Shown here one piece after another: positions 1 to 10,733 of a stretch of DNA of 64,000 nt (the stretch's first letter is position 1; every line of letters begins with the position of its first letter). Location of the stretch: NCBI GenBank assembly GCA_963422465.1, contig OY730170.1, positions 992,001 through 1,056,000 of the forward strand, written 5' to 3'. The position numbers were made by a program, and so were the translations under genes. The notes beneath the pieces are model-generated. The model saw nothing but the letters and a program-made list of their open reading frames with translations. It ran no database searches and was not told the DNA's origin. The stretch is from Lichina pygmaea. Lineage: Eukaryota > Ascomycota > Lichinomycetes > Lichinales > Lichinaceae.

Positions 1-1026
1 CGGCTCAGCATCTCGCCGAGCCTCTCGAGCCGATCCGTCGGCGGGCTGATGCCGGTGCTCGAGTAGATCGGGTCGTAGGGCGCGTACTCGATGAAGACGG
101 GCGTCGCCGGAGCGCGCGGACCGTCCAGCTTCCAGGGGTTGTTGGCCGTGGCGGAGCGGTCGAGGTAGCCCATGGTACGTGCGTTCGAGGGCGTCGGGAC
201 CAGCTCGTAAGGCGGCGGCGGCATGAGGGAGTGCTGGCTCTCGGCCTCGACGACGATGCACGTGCGATCGAGCAGCAGCGACGTCGTCGAGGCCGACCCG
301 GTCGACCCGGCCGATCGGACGCCGGTCGAGCTGGCCGGAGGCTGCGGTTCGAGGCCGGTCTTGGACGTGAAGCTGTTTTCGGGCGTGTAGGAGAGGCCGA
401 TGCTCCGCGGCACGGGCTGCGGGTACCGGAGCGTCTTCCGCCCGGGCCGGGCCTCCGGGTGATGCGATCGCGAGCTCGAAAGGCCGTAGAGGCTGTCGAT
501 GGACGTCGTCAGCTGCTGCAGGAGATCTTCGAAGCGGATCTTGTCGACGGCCTGCCACCGATCCGCGCTCGATTTGGTCGGCTTGGTGTCGGGCCCGTAG
601 CCAGCAGGTTCGGCCGTGGTCGGACCAGAGTAGCGCATCCGCTCGGCGTCGCGCACGATCTCGCTGATGGACAGCATGATGCTGCTGACGACCTCTCCCA
701 GCCCTTCGCGCTCGAGCGACTCGTCGATATCGCCTGGCTGGGCGGCGCTGGTGTCGCTCCACTGGAGGACCCAGGCGACCAGGCGGTCCTTCTGGATGCG
801 AAGTCTCCGATGCAGCGACGTGAGCTCGGGTGCGACGTCCACCTTTGGCGGCTCGGTGACGGTGTCCCACGACCGTTTGGTGTCGGAGTACATCTTCGAG
901 AGGCGCCGCCGATGCAGAGGACCCTGGTAGTCCGAGCCCGGGGCGAACGTAGATATCTGGAGGTCCATGAGGTCCAGGCTGCCGAGTCGCAGACGACTGG
1001 ATCCTCGGTCGAAGGCGTGACGTTGT
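1..1026 (-). CDS. HeLo (prion-inhibition and propagation) domain protein, partial
   Basis: The minus strand carries an open frame that leaves the window at base 1, so the C-terminus is missing. It reads RLRLGSLDLMDLQ, then PELTSLHRRLRIQKDRLVAW, SIMLSISEIVRDAERMR, RWQAVDKIRFEDLLQQL and SIDSLYGLS. This order of amphipathic helices (LxxLxxRLxxQxxRLxxW ... W..xDKxxFExLLxxLxxxIDSLYGL) is the pattern I know from fungal HeLo domains. The later VFIEYAPYDP and DRLERLGEML resemble the linker before the kinase-like C-terminal part of such proteins. A branch-like CTGAC followed by GCGAG| suggests an intron ending at 1027. The first exon upstream of it is not resolved (an ATG near 1110 is possible). HeLo domains act in fungal programmed cell death and incompatibility; that role here is inferred from the family only. 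Confidence 0.62.
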
Positions 1027-2020
1027 CTCGCGCGTCAGGATCGGCGCGGCGCCTCAAAAGTGCACAGACCAGATGTGACGGCCGTAGGAGAGGGCCGCGA
1101 TGTTCACCATCGTCTCCCTCCACCCTCAGAACTCCCACGGTCTTATAGGAACCCCAACGTGCAACCCCTTACCGGCAACGCCGTCCCACATGTCCGGCGT
1201 CGTCGTTGGCGTTCAGCCCAAACCGTCCTAGCCTGAACGAATGACTGCTGCCTGATGCAGCCGGGTGCTGAGTCATCATCCAAGGCCAATGAAACGACGT
1301 CGGCTACGCATTGAGTCCGCCGCAAGCGCCTCGCCTCGTGATGTACGTAGCGGACGTCCGTCTCCTAGTTTAGATCCCGCGACCTGTCCGTAAGACACTC
1401 TGGAACCCGGTGACGATAGATATGTAAGTACTGTACGTACGTACGTACATTCAACATGGGCACGCTGCTTTGTGCATGGCTGGGCTTCTATTACACACTG
1501 TGATGGCGGCGAAGTAAGCAGCATTGGGGCTCGGAGAAGTGGCTGGCACCCACTACGTGTGCCAAGGGGGCATTCCCCCCCCCAACGGCAGGGGTAGCTC
1601 AGGTTACCATGGCAGGAGGAAGCGGTCACGGCTGCGATGACGGTGGTGTTTTCGTGGACACCAGGCTCCCACTAATTATCTGAAAGGCGTCCGAGCCTGA
1701 CCGTTGATGACAAGTACTCTCAGTCAAGCCTGTTTGAGATGATGAGATCGTGGAAGAGCGTCTGCATCAGCTCACTGCGAGGGAGCCGGCACGCAAGCTA
1801 GGCAGCTGTTTCATTGGGATCCTACGAGTACGTACTGTACTTCCGTACGCACTGTACGTAATACCTCGTAATACGTACGTACATACTTCCGTACGTACCT
1901 AAGTAGCCGTGCGTACCTTCATACGAGATACGTAACGTACAACCTGAGCGCAATACTTCGTTGAGCCAGCCGTAGCATCGTCTAAAATTAGCTTTTGTGG
2001 TTTTGACAGTGCGGCTCCGT
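1027..2020. other. Intergenic spacer with GTAC/TACG-rich tracts
   Basis: No gene is supported here apart from a possible small first exon of the HeLo gene near 1050-1112. Two islands of alternating GTAC/TACG palindromes lie at about 1433-1452 and 1826-1945. A run of ten C at about 1576 interrupts otherwise mixed sequence. Open frames in this stretch have no recognisable protein pattern. Confidence 0.5.
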
Positions 2021-2027
2021 GATAGTG

Positions 2028-2160
2028 CTACCCGTGCCGAGGAGGTACTCTCGTACCACCCACTCTCTTCGCAAGCTTCGGTCGGGACACCTTTACGAAG
2101 TAAAGGTGTCTATCACCGGGACGCGACGTTTTTGTCGTGATCGAGTCCACAATCTTCAAA
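2028..2160 (+). repeat. Left terminal inverted repeat of the pogo-like element
   Basis: Matches the right end in inverted orientation. It contains a perfect palindrome at 2086-2110 with arms GACACCTTTAC and GTAAAGGTGTC around a GAA centre. Confidence 0.78.
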
Positions 2161-2325
2161 CCGCCATAACTTCTCCACATCATAGCCAAATTATCCACTG
2201 AGACTGGGACTTGAATCCAGAATACTATAGATAGCATCCCAACACCTGAGAAGTTCACAGTCCGAAAAGTGGCTGAAGAATTCAACATCTCCTGACATCA
2301 ACTCCAAAACCGCCTCAATGGCATC

Positions 2326-2489
2326 TGTTAGGATTGCAACACTGCCAAGGTCCAATCTCGGAAAGGACACGGCGGGCTGCAGAATAGAGGCTGAATAGGG
2401 AACTGAACAGGGGTTGAATTCGTGTATATAGCGAGTGTTTTTTCCTAGAGAAATTGATAACGGCTCTTCCCTGCCTCCCAGCTCCAACA
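2326..2489 (+). repeat. 5' LTR of the gag-only Copia-type element
   Basis: 164 bp, TG...CA ends, nearly identical to 3572-3735. It contains a TATATA-like motif (GTGTATATAGCG) suited to promoter function. Confidence 0.88.
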
Positions 2490-2667
2490 GCTTATGAGCC
2501 CGGAATCTGCGCAAGATTGAAGCTGTCCGCCTACCAGCTGCGATAAGCTAGGTCGTCTGCCAGCTACGAGAAGTCTGAGTCGTTCACTAGCTACAAGAAG
2601 CTAAGTCAGTTTCTGCAGCGAGAAGCAGTCAGTCAGTCAACAAGCAATCCCACCTGCGATCACCGTG

Positions 2668-3546
2668 ATGTCGGCGTCCACCAGCAAGCTGTCGGTCAGG
2701 ATTGACCAGCTCACGGCGTACAACTACGACACATGGAAGATGAAGATGGAGATGCTGTTGATCTGGGAGCACCTCTGGGCAGTCGTCTCAGAGAAGAAGA
2801 CGAGGCCTAAGGCGAAAGGAAAAGAAAAGGAGGACTCGGACAAGCCAACAGACACCCAGCTGGCATTTGATGAGGAGGCTGAACAAGCAACAGCCACAAT
2901 CTTTCTCTACCTCGGCGACAGTGTCAGCAGGAACGTACAAGGCATCTGTGACCTAGCCCAACTTTGGAAGAAGCTACACGACCTGTACGGCCAAACCAGT
3001 TTCTTGACTCGCCACTGGCTGTGGCAGTGGCTGTTCAAGGCTGAGCTACGGGGCTACAAGTCGGTGATTGAGTACACGGAGGAGATACAGTCAATAGTGG
3101 AGCAGTTGAAGGACACAGGCTTTGAGGTCCATGATGAGATCTTGGCCACGGTGCTACTGCAAGGATTGGATGGGAGCTACAAGGCTTTCGTCTCCTTCAC
3201 GACCCAGGTTTACCGTACAGACGAAACAATCAGCTTTGATAAGCTGGTTGCCAACATCATTGATGAAAGTCGGCGGATGGGGTCGGAAGAACAGGAGCTA
3301 GAGCGGGCTCTACGAGCTACAGACTCAGCAAAAGGAAAAGGACGATGTGGACACTGTCAGAAGATAGGGCACCAGAGCAAGAACTGCTGGACAAAACACC
3401 CAGAACTTCAACTGGACAACAACTCAGATTTGAAGGACGAAACAGACCATCGGAGCAAGAAGAAAGGGGGAAAGAAGAGACAGCAGTGGAAGCACACAGC
3501 CCATCTAGCAGTCGCTTCTTCATCATCATCGGATTTGGTATTCTGA
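2668..3546 (+). CDS. gag: Copia-type Gag polyprotein (UBN2-like) with zinc knuckle
   Basis: About 292 aa. Residues about 10-190 have the Copia Gag pattern: NYDTWKMKMEMLL near the start, LWKKLHDLYG in the middle, SVIEYTEEIQSIVEQLKDTG and LLQGLDGSYKAFV further on. Near residue 225 a single zinc knuckle CGHCQKIGHQSKNC (CX2CX4HX4C) follows, then a Lys/Asp-rich tail. In this family the protein forms the particle shell and binds RNA. The coding region lies wholly between the two LTRs. ATG at 2668 is the first in frame; the 180-bp leader carries the primer-binding site. Confidence 0.85.
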   Translation: MSASTSKLSVRIDQLTAYNYDTWKMKMEMLLIWEHLWAVVSEKKTRPKAKGKEKEDSDKPTDTQLAFDEEAEQATATIFLYLGDSVSRNVQGICDLAQLWKKLHDLYGQTSFLTRHWLWQWLFKAELRGYKSVIEYTEEIQSIVEQLKDTGFEVHDEILATVLLQGLDGSYKAFVSFTTQVYRTDETISFDKLVANIIDESRRMGSEEQELERALRATDSAKGKGRCGHCQKIGHQSKNCWTKHPELQLDNNSDLKDETDHRSKKKGGKKRQQWKHTAHLAVASSSSSDLVF

Positions 3547-3571
3547 CAACCCTGCCAGTGTTGAGGGGGGG

Positions 3572-3735
3572 TGTTAGGATTGCAACACTGCCAAGGTCCA
3601 ATCTCGGAAAGGACACAGCAGGCTGCAGAATAGAGGCTGAATAGGGAACTGAACAGGGGTTGAATTCATGTATATAGCGAGTGTTTTTTCCTAGAGAAAT
3701 TGATAACGGCTCTTCCCTGCCTCCCAGCTCCAACA
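3572..3735 (+). repeat. 3' LTR of the gag-only Copia-type element
   Basis: 164 bp, TG...CA ends, preceded by a purine-rich tract and followed by the GCATC target duplication. Confidence 0.88.
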
Positions 3736-3740
3736 GCATC

Positions 3741-4229
3741 CCCTCTTACCACGACATCATTCCTGTCAACAGGAAGCTCTCTGTCACTGAAGAGCTTGCT
3801 GTCTGTTGGTACATTGATAGACTCAACAAGCTAGGAATGTGTGCAAGACCACCAATGCTTCACAACACTGCCAATGTGATCCTTTCTCAGAGCTATACTG
3901 GAGATACCCCCCCACCTACCATTGGTGCTCTATGGGTCCATAGGTTTCTGGAACGTCACCCAGAATACTCTTTCTGGAAGCAGAAGGTAGCAAAGCAAGC
4001 TGCTATAGCTGTGGCAAAGGAAGAGCGTGCTCAGGCAAAGAAAGCAGAGCAGGTAGCCAAGCAGGCAGCAAAGGCTATGGTGGCAGAAGAGCGTGCTTGG
4101 GCAAAGGAAGCCAAAGTGACGCGAGGCAAAGCCATGATCGCAGGTGTTGCAATTGCAACCACGATCCACCAACACCACAATGCTCCGAACAACATGACAA
4201 GCTACTATCCGATAGATGAAGTGGTCTAG
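3741..4229 (+). pseudogene. Pogo-type transposase fragment (CENP-B-like DNA-binding part only)
   Basis: The frame right of the LTR insertion reads RKLSVTEELAVCWYIDRL ... PPTIGALWVHRFLERHPEY and then a Lys/Ala/Glu-rich helix (KQAAIAVAKEERAQAKKAEQ). The first part resembles the CENP-B/Tc5-type helix-turn-helix of fungal pogo/Fot1 transposases, in which a conserved [WF]...RFLxRHPxL closes the domain. The last part resembles the basic C-terminal tail of those proteins. The DDE catalytic domain that should lie between them is absent, so this is an internally deleted, non-autonomous copy. Upstream sequence at about 2235-2320 (EKFTVRKVAEEFNIS in one frame, followed by TGA) looks like the matching psq-type helix-turn-helix. 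The stretch is therefore split by the LTR element and also damaged on its own. Confidence 0.7.
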
Positions 4230-4444
4230 AATCAGATGGGCGAAAAATAATTACTATTTGGTCATTGTTCTACAAAGTTATACAGTAGGTGTTGGAAGTG
4301 TTCGTTGTCGAGGGTCTGTTTTTGATCTAGCAGCTGTGGTAGTTTCTCAGCAACGCTATAAAAATCAGTAGACTTCTAAAATCTCAAGTATTATACTACA
4401 GAAGTAGGGGATTCAGATAAGCCGCTTACTTTTTGATTTAGTCG

Positions 4445-4608
4445 TGGTGTTGCGGAGTTATAGGACTGCGGACTTGATCGTGACAAAAACATCGCGTCCC
4501 GGTGATACGTAGCGTCCCGGTGATAGACACCTTTACGAAGTAAAGGTGTCCCGACCGAAGCTTGCGAAGAGAGTGGGCGGTACGAGAGTACCTCCTCGGC
4601 ACGGGTAG
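4445..4608 (-). repeat. Right terminal inverted repeat of the pogo-like element
   Basis: This is the inverted partner of the left end, carrying an extra GGTGATACGTAGCGTCCC unit near 4500-4520. The same 25-bp palindrome is present at 4526-4550, with its 3-nt centre reading GAA on the plus strand, i.e. inverted relative to what the terminal repeat predicts. Confidence 0.75.
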
Positions 4609-4610
4609 TA

Positions 4611-5315
4611 TCATGCTAACGGACAATCATCTCGTACGATAAGTATCAGTACAGCATACGTACCTATAGTGTGTGAGGAGATACGTGCCCATACCTACAG
4701 GGGCCGGGATAACTTTTCGGTACGTACGGGGGTACGAGGTACCGGTCGGTACGTACTGTGATGACCTCTTAGTCATCCGACTGGAGGAGATTGTACGCCG
4801 TAAGAGCGGTGCCTCATCCGCCACATCACATGACCCTCGTCGTACTGTAGAGCACTCTGTGGCGTTTGTAGCCCCTGTGGCTGATGCAGACGGAACCAAA
4901 ACAGAAACAACAACCAAGTCGCATCGGATCGCAACCGTTGCGGCTCAGAAGCCATCCGACGAACGACAAGCACTGGCAGCAGCTGTACTAACACTACTAA
5001 CCCGCAGGACACAGGGATCTCGGACGCGATACTGGGAGAGGCAGAATAAGTCGCTGGCCACAGCGCCAGCTCGTATCAACGTGTGCTGCGCTTGGTGTCC
5101 GATAGCAGGGACGAGCCGACATGTTGACCGCAGGCTTCAGACCCAGCACCGTCGGAAATCTAAGCCGCCTGTGCATCTCGGCTCCCTGATCCTACTGGGT
5201 GCTGAGAAGGCAGTCACCACGCTTCCACGACGTCTCGGATCGGTGAGGTCTGCGAGCCTCGTCCTCCTCGAACCTGTCGATCTCGTACGTCTGATGAGCT
5301 CGGACCACATCCTCC
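4611..5315. other. Intergenic spacer upstream of the NudE gene
   Basis: GTAC/TACG-rich sequence covers about 4620-4760. The remainder is the presumed promoter and leader of the NudE homologue. An open frame from 4673 to 5401 exists but has no recognisable domain and runs into the NudE start in another frame, so I do not call it. Confidence 0.5.
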
Positions 5316-6342
5316 ATGGCTTCAGTCGACCAGTCGCCGACGGGTTCGCTGGCCACAGCATCCGCCGAAGAGGCCATCGCATACTACAAGAGCCAGTATG
5401 AGCAGCTGGAACATGAGCTGGCCGAGTTTCAGACGTCGAGCCGAGAGCTCGAGGCCGAACTCGAAAAGGACGTCGAAGCGTCGGAGCAGCGCGAGAGGAA
5501 GCTCCAAGAGAAGGTCGAGAGTCTTGGGTTCGAGGTGGAGGAATGGAAGGTGAGGAGACTCGGGCATGTTTCGGTCGAGACCGTCGCTGACCTGGCCTCG
5601 ACAGACAAAGTACAGGCAATCCAAGGCCGAAGCCAACACGGTGCAGAACGGCCTGCAGAAGGAGATCACGACGTTGCGAGACCAGCACCGGTCGTTGCAA
5701 CTGAGACTGCGAGACATCGAGGTCGCCAACGACGACATCGAGAGGCAGGCCCGACACACGACCTCCTCGCTCGAGGATGTCGAGTCGAAGTACAACGTGT
5801 CCATCGAGCGGTCCGTCATGCTCGAGGCCGAGATCCAGGTGGGCGAGCAGGAACGAGAGGCGTTGCGGATCGAAGCACAGCGGCTCCGCGACGAGCTGTC
5901 CGATCTGCGGATCGAGGCCGAGATCACGCAAGAGAAGCTCCGACGGCTGGAATCCATGGCCGAATCTCGACACCGCCTACCGCACACTCTTCCGGCCGCG
6001 GCGACGCCGGTCGGGTCGCAGTTCGCTCAGACCGACACCTCCCCGGCATCGACCGCGTCGTCGCCCACCCGGACGACCCCGCCCCCGCCGAAGTCGACGT
6101 CGACTTCGGTTTCCGAGACGCCGACGCCCCCATCGCCACCGGCGTCCGAACCATCCGTCACCGCCACTCCGACGTCGATGAAGCTCCCGACCCCGAAGGT
6201 CGAGCCGAGGGTCGCCAGCGCCGATCGCTCGCGCGCCTCTCGTCTGTCACGCTCGAGCCTGCGTTTCCAGCGGCCGTCTCGTCTCGCCGAGACCAAGCCG
6301 AAGAGCCCCCTCGCTCAACGCCCGTCGATGGTCAGCCCCAAG

Positions 6343-6380
<38 letters not shown>

Positions 6381-7407
6381 TCCACCACCCTCTGTTGCTC
6401 GTCACCATCCTCCGTCGACGGCGCATTCCCGGTCAGGCTTGCCACCGTCGAGCTCGCTGCGGCAGATCCGCGGCTTGATCGGGCAGGTGCAGCGCTTGGA
6501 GCAGCGCGTCCACTCGGCGCGATCGAGGCTGCCCGGTCCGACGCCGTCGGCGTCTTCGAGGACCAGCTCTCCGCGCGGAGAGGCCCCGGTCGCGGCCGGA
6601 GACATGCCGTCCTCGATCACGATGCGCAGCCACAAGAAACGGTCTGGTGTGAGCAACATCACGCGAGAGACGTTCGAGCGCGACCGGGAAACGACGCCGC
6701 TGCCTGCGCGCCGCATCAGCCGCATATCGTCGGGCATCCCAGCCGCATACGGCACCCCTCGAGCCGAGAGCACCGGTCGACCGGCAAGTCGTGCGGACGT
6801 GGCGTCGGTCGGATCGATGCCGTACGCGCCACACGCGACCTCGGCCGGCCACGGCCACGCCCACCCATCCATGTTCTCGAGACCGGGCAGCCGTGCGAGC
6901 ATGAGCGGCGCCCGCACGCCGCTCGGGCATCACTGCGCCACGTCGACGTCGCTCGCCGAATCTCGCCGACCGCGATCCTCCATGGCCGGCCACTATCCTT
7001 CGTCGCACGGGCACTCGATGAGCGTCGGCGGCATCGACGAGTCTGTGCTGGGCCTCGGCAGCCCGACGCCAAGTGCCTCCCGGCGGAACACCTTTGCACC
7101 TCACGACGGCGCGAGCGGTGCCAGCGTCGCCGGCAACGGCGCCGGCGGCGGCATCGCTCAAACGGCCATCCCGACACCGTCGTCGACCTCGATCGCGCGC
7201 CTCGGCAGCACCGGCACTCCAACCCCCGCCACGGCCTCGAAGACGGGCAGGGGGAGCGTGCGCCCGTCCCAACCCGGTTCTTCTTCCGCCGTCGGCATCG
7301 GGGTGACGGGGGCCACGCCGACGGCGAAGACGGAGCGCGATCGACTCATGGGGCCGCCGCACGAACGGCGAAGACCTACGATCAAGGCGGTCGGTGACGG
7401 GCGGTGA
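5316..7407 (+). CDS. nudE: NudE/RO11 nuclear distribution protein (dynein regulator)
   Basis: Two exons, 5316-5549 and 5605-7407, with a 55-bp GTGAGG...CAG intron, giving 678 aa. The N-terminal 190 residues are a continuous coiled coil (EEAIAYYKSQYEQLEHELAE ... EVEEWK|TKYRQSKAEANTVQN, then LRDIEVANDDIERQARHTTS and SLEDVESKYNVSIERSVMLE), the hallmark of NudE/NDEL1/RO11, which binds LIS1/NudF and dynein for nuclear migration along microtubules. The rest is Ser/Pro/Ala-rich and predicted disordered, with SRR/RxxS motifs, as in other filamentous fungi. A run of about 14 alanines from a GCC repeat (about 6342-6383) is unusual. Another frame stays open across most of the gene because of third-position GC bias. 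The start is the ATG opening the coiled coil. Confidence 0.9.
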
Positions 7408-10160
7408 TCACCCGTTGCGTACACCAGCGGAGTTCCGTAGCTCCGGGGACGGATACGACCTCCCGAGGACCTTGTCCTCGTGTCCTTGATCCGCCTCTTC
7501 ATATCATCCTCCCTTTGCCAATTCCAATCGATTTTTTCATCTTCACTCCGGTCCCTTCCTCCTCCGTCTCCCTGCTCTCTATCCATCGTCCGGCTTTCCA
7601 CCGGCCCTTTCGTTGCCCCTTCTCTCGACATGACGCCTCCTACGTGACAACTCCATCCACGACGAGTCCTCCCAACAGATTCCTTCTTCGCAACTTGTCC
7701 CGCCTGAAGACCTCCATCCAAAGCAAATCTCCGCGGGATCAAAGGGGACAGTGAATCAAGGCCGCAGACCACGAGCCCTGAGAAAGGACCCCCTCCCCTT
7801 CCCTCCTCCCCCCTTCTCCGTCTCTGCCTATCAGATCATCTGCTCAGGGCATCGCGTGATCTCCACTCTTGCGCAGCCTTGGGTTTCTTGCGCATCCGTG
7901 AGCTCCGAAGACGCCCGTCGTGAAGTCCTAGAGGGATCGTCTCTCGTTTCGTGTCTCACCGTCTGTGGATCATTCTTAGTTTCCCTTCGTCCCTGTTCAG
8001 ACTCCACCATTCGATCTGATTGAGGTCTTCTTCACCTCAGAGTTCCTGCTATCCATCTCTCATGCACCGACTACCCCTCCTTTCCCTTCCTCTTTCTCTT
8101 CCAACGCCAGTCTCTGTTTCGTTCTCCGCTCCGCTCTTCATCCTTCATCCATTCACTTCTTCGATCACCCCTTCTGTCATGTCTCCCAACATTGCAGAGT
8201 AGATCCCCCATCTTTCCTTCTCGTCGAGCAATCTTTCTTCTTTTTTTGGCGATGCCGTCATGCTTTCACGATCAACGGCCCCGCTCACGAGTATGCTGCA
8301 AGCTTTGTATCTACGGTACGATTACGCCAATCTTACTTGCTCGCCTGCTCGCTGGCTGTCGGTCGAAGCACTCGTTGTGGTACCAGTCGTGGATGGCCGC
8401 GCACGGAGATACTCGTCTCGATGGAGAATCATGACCGCTGCATATAACAAGTAACTTGTCAACGTCGTGTGCTCTTGAGGCTGAAGGCTGAACCGGGCTG
8501 CCGGGCAGAGCCGCAACCCTCATGCTCCTACATCAGTCAGCCAATCTCCCACGCCTCTAGCTGGGAACCCAACCGAACGACGTCACGAGCACCGATACGG
8601 CCCCCGGTCGTCTCTGCCCGGCATTCTACGAGGTTTCCTACTGCTGCTCTTGAGCCTCATCATTGGACCGATTGGGCAGTAAACATCTCTTCATTCAACT
8701 AATGGCAGCCTATGCTACAGTTCACTTGCAAGAGGTGTCACGCCCTATCGCGGCGGCGGGCCAGCGGGAGAGAACGGGGGGCTGCCAACGCAATGGCCAG
8801 AAGTGTACGTATGCGAATCACAGTTACACTCGAGTATGACGGGGCATCTCTACTAGGACTTGGCCAGCTTCAGCTTGCTCGCTCAGAGAAGGATCCCGCG
8901 ATGTTTTCTAGCTAGGAATCGAAAAGGCTTCTGGGCCGAGCTCGGAGCAGTGTTTTTCCGCTGACTGAGCAGCTCCCGCAACGCGGTACAGATCCAAGGC
9001 CTCGGCTGTTAAGTTCTTAGTCAGGCGAGAGTAAGCCTACTAAGCCGCCATGCCGCCATGCTGCGGCGGCACTAAGTGGCGCCTGGATGCCAGTGACGAT
9101 CCACGCCAGCCGTTCCGGGCATGAAGCCCGTTAATGTACATACGTAGATCTGCTGGAAGCCTATAATGTTAGGCCTTTGTGGCACTGCAGGTACAGTACT
9201 TGGTAGGTACCGCCGTACGTCGCGACCACCTAGTATCCGCACCAAGTACACTAGTTGCTCTGATACCGGTACCTTCCCCCAACGGCCCTGCCGACCTCAG
9301 GCCAACCCTTTGAAGGAAAAGAAAATACAGAGATAATTCCGCGTGGTCTTAGGGGGATGGGGAACAAAAAGCAAAAGTCCCAAAAAGTCCCCAATGGATG
9401 CCGGGGGATACCGCAGCATCATCGTCAGCTCGGCCTTTTTTTTTTTTGTTGGACGTGTCGCTGTTCTCAGCACGCAGCACACACACGACGGACGTATGTA
9501 TTTTCAGATCAGGTACCATCCGCTCAGCGATCGAGTCCGACGGAGCTGACGTGCAGCCCAGCTGTTGGGAGAGAAGCATTGTAACAATAGAGAGCGTCGA
9601 GATGGGCTTGAGGAGCTGAAAGTGCAGCCAGATCCCTCCCCAATAATTATCCTCCGTCGTCCGAGGGCCACGTTCACGTTCACGATCAGGAGCTCTATGC
9701 TGCGCAGTAAGCTTCATCCGTCCACTTCTCCTCGAGGCCCCCTCTCGTCCCCGTCCACTTTTTCCGTTGTATCTGCCGTTGGCTTCGTTCGCTACTTCTC
9801 TCCTTTCCTTCCCCGTCCTCTCCTACCCCTCTTCACTCGTCTGCGTACTGCTTCAGAGGACGACATCCTTGGGCGCTGCTGTGGACGAGCAGGGTCTGAA
9901 TACCCGATGGTGTCAAGCTCGAGGACGTGCTAAGGTCTCGTCAGCAGTAACAGTAACAGTATCATCACCATCACCATCACCATCACCTCCGTCACTTCCC
10001 CCTGGTGGGCCATTGCGTCGTGCGCTTGCAAGTCGGTCTACCCTCGCTCTGTGCTGAGCCTCCCGTTCTGCGGCCTCGCCGTCATTCTCTTCCGCAACCG
10101 CTCTCTCTCCTCGCTCTCGAGCGCCGGTCCGGTCCTTGAGGGGCCAGCGTGTGAGCCACC
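7408..10160. other. Long spacer before acetyl-CoA carboxylase
   Basis: 2.75 kb without a gene I can support. 7450-8260 and 9730-9850 are strongly pyrimidine-rich on the plus strand, typical of 3' and 5' untranslated regions in these fungi. A GTAC/TACC-rich island lies at about 9185-9280, and a TCACCA repeat at about 9960-9985 lies just ahead of the carboxylase start. The region probably holds the NudE 3' end and the long promoter and leader of the carboxylase gene. Confidence 0.5.
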
Positions 10161-10696
10161 ATGGCCGGCGACGACGCCATGTCGCCTCAGACACCGACAC
10201 CAGCGGGCCACGGCGCCGTGGCCAACGGTGCGCCCTCGTCCTACGCCGCAAGGCACAATCTGCCCTCACACTTCATCGGCGGCAACAGCCTCGACGTGGC
10301 CCCGCCGGGACCCGTCAGGGACTTTGTCGCCAGCAACGACGGGCATACCCCCATCACCTCGGTTCGTGTACACGGCGTGCTTGCATCTTGGGATGGCTCC
10401 CGTTGGGAGCAACGGCTGAATGAGACGCACTCCCTCGACTAGGTTCTGATCGCAAACAACGGCATTGCCGCCGTCAAGGAGATCAGATCCGTGCGGAAAT
10501 GGGCCTACGAGACGTTTGGCGACGAGCGGGCCATCCAGTTCACCGTCATGGCCACGCCCGAGGATCTCAGCGCCAATGCCGACTACATCCGAATGGCGGA
10601 CAAATACGTCGAGGTGCGTCCTCGCAATCTCCTTCCTGACTGATCCGATTGGGAACGATGGGGGTCGTAGAGAATCGGATCTTCCTTTTCCTGCTT

Positions 10697-10733
<37 letters not shown>

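Larger units (their letters stand above)
2326..3735 (+). mobile_element. Gag-only Copia-type LTR retroelement (TR-GAG-like)
   Basis: Two 164-bp direct repeats beginning TGTTAGG and ending CCAACA bound a 1.4-kb element. A 5-bp target duplication GCATC flanks it (2321-2325 and 3736-3740). Just inside the left repeat, TTATGAGCCCGG is complementary to the anticodon arm of initiator tRNA-Met, the half-tRNA primer type known for Copia elements. A G-rich tract (TTGAGGGGGGG) precedes the right repeat. The interior codes for Gag only. The repeats differ at about three positions, so insertion looks fairly recent compared with the surrounding transposon. For a gag-only type it looks whole; such elements need a partner for reverse transcription. 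Confidence 0.87.
2021..4610 (+). mobile_element. Decayed pogo/Fot1-like DNA transposon with long terminal inverted repeats
   Basis: Bases from 2028 (CTACCCGTGCCGAGGAGG...) match the reverse complement of the stretch ending at 4608 over at least 130 bp, with a few differences and one extra copy of a short TATCACCGGGACGC unit on the right. Between them lie the remains of a transposase frame with a helix-turn-helix region and no DDE catalytic domain, so this copy cannot have been autonomous. A TA follows the right end (4609-4610). The left flank is less clear (TA at 2023-2024, then GTG), so the exact target duplication is uncertain. A small LTR element sits inside (2326-3735). The low coding content and the inserted element point to an old copy. 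Confidence 0.75.

Noticed and set aside
231-1148. Plus-strand frame of 305 codons at the window start
   Set aside because: The minus strand carries a HeLo-like helix pattern over the same bases; the plus frame is Arg/Gly-rich without motifs.
4673-5401. 242-codon frame before NudE
   Set aside because: No domain, crosses a GTAC-rich spacer and overlaps the NudE start in another frame.
5316-7397. 693-codon frame that continues the NudE first exon without splicing
   Set aside because: After residue 78 it loses the NudE coiled coil; splicing at 5549/5605 restores it.
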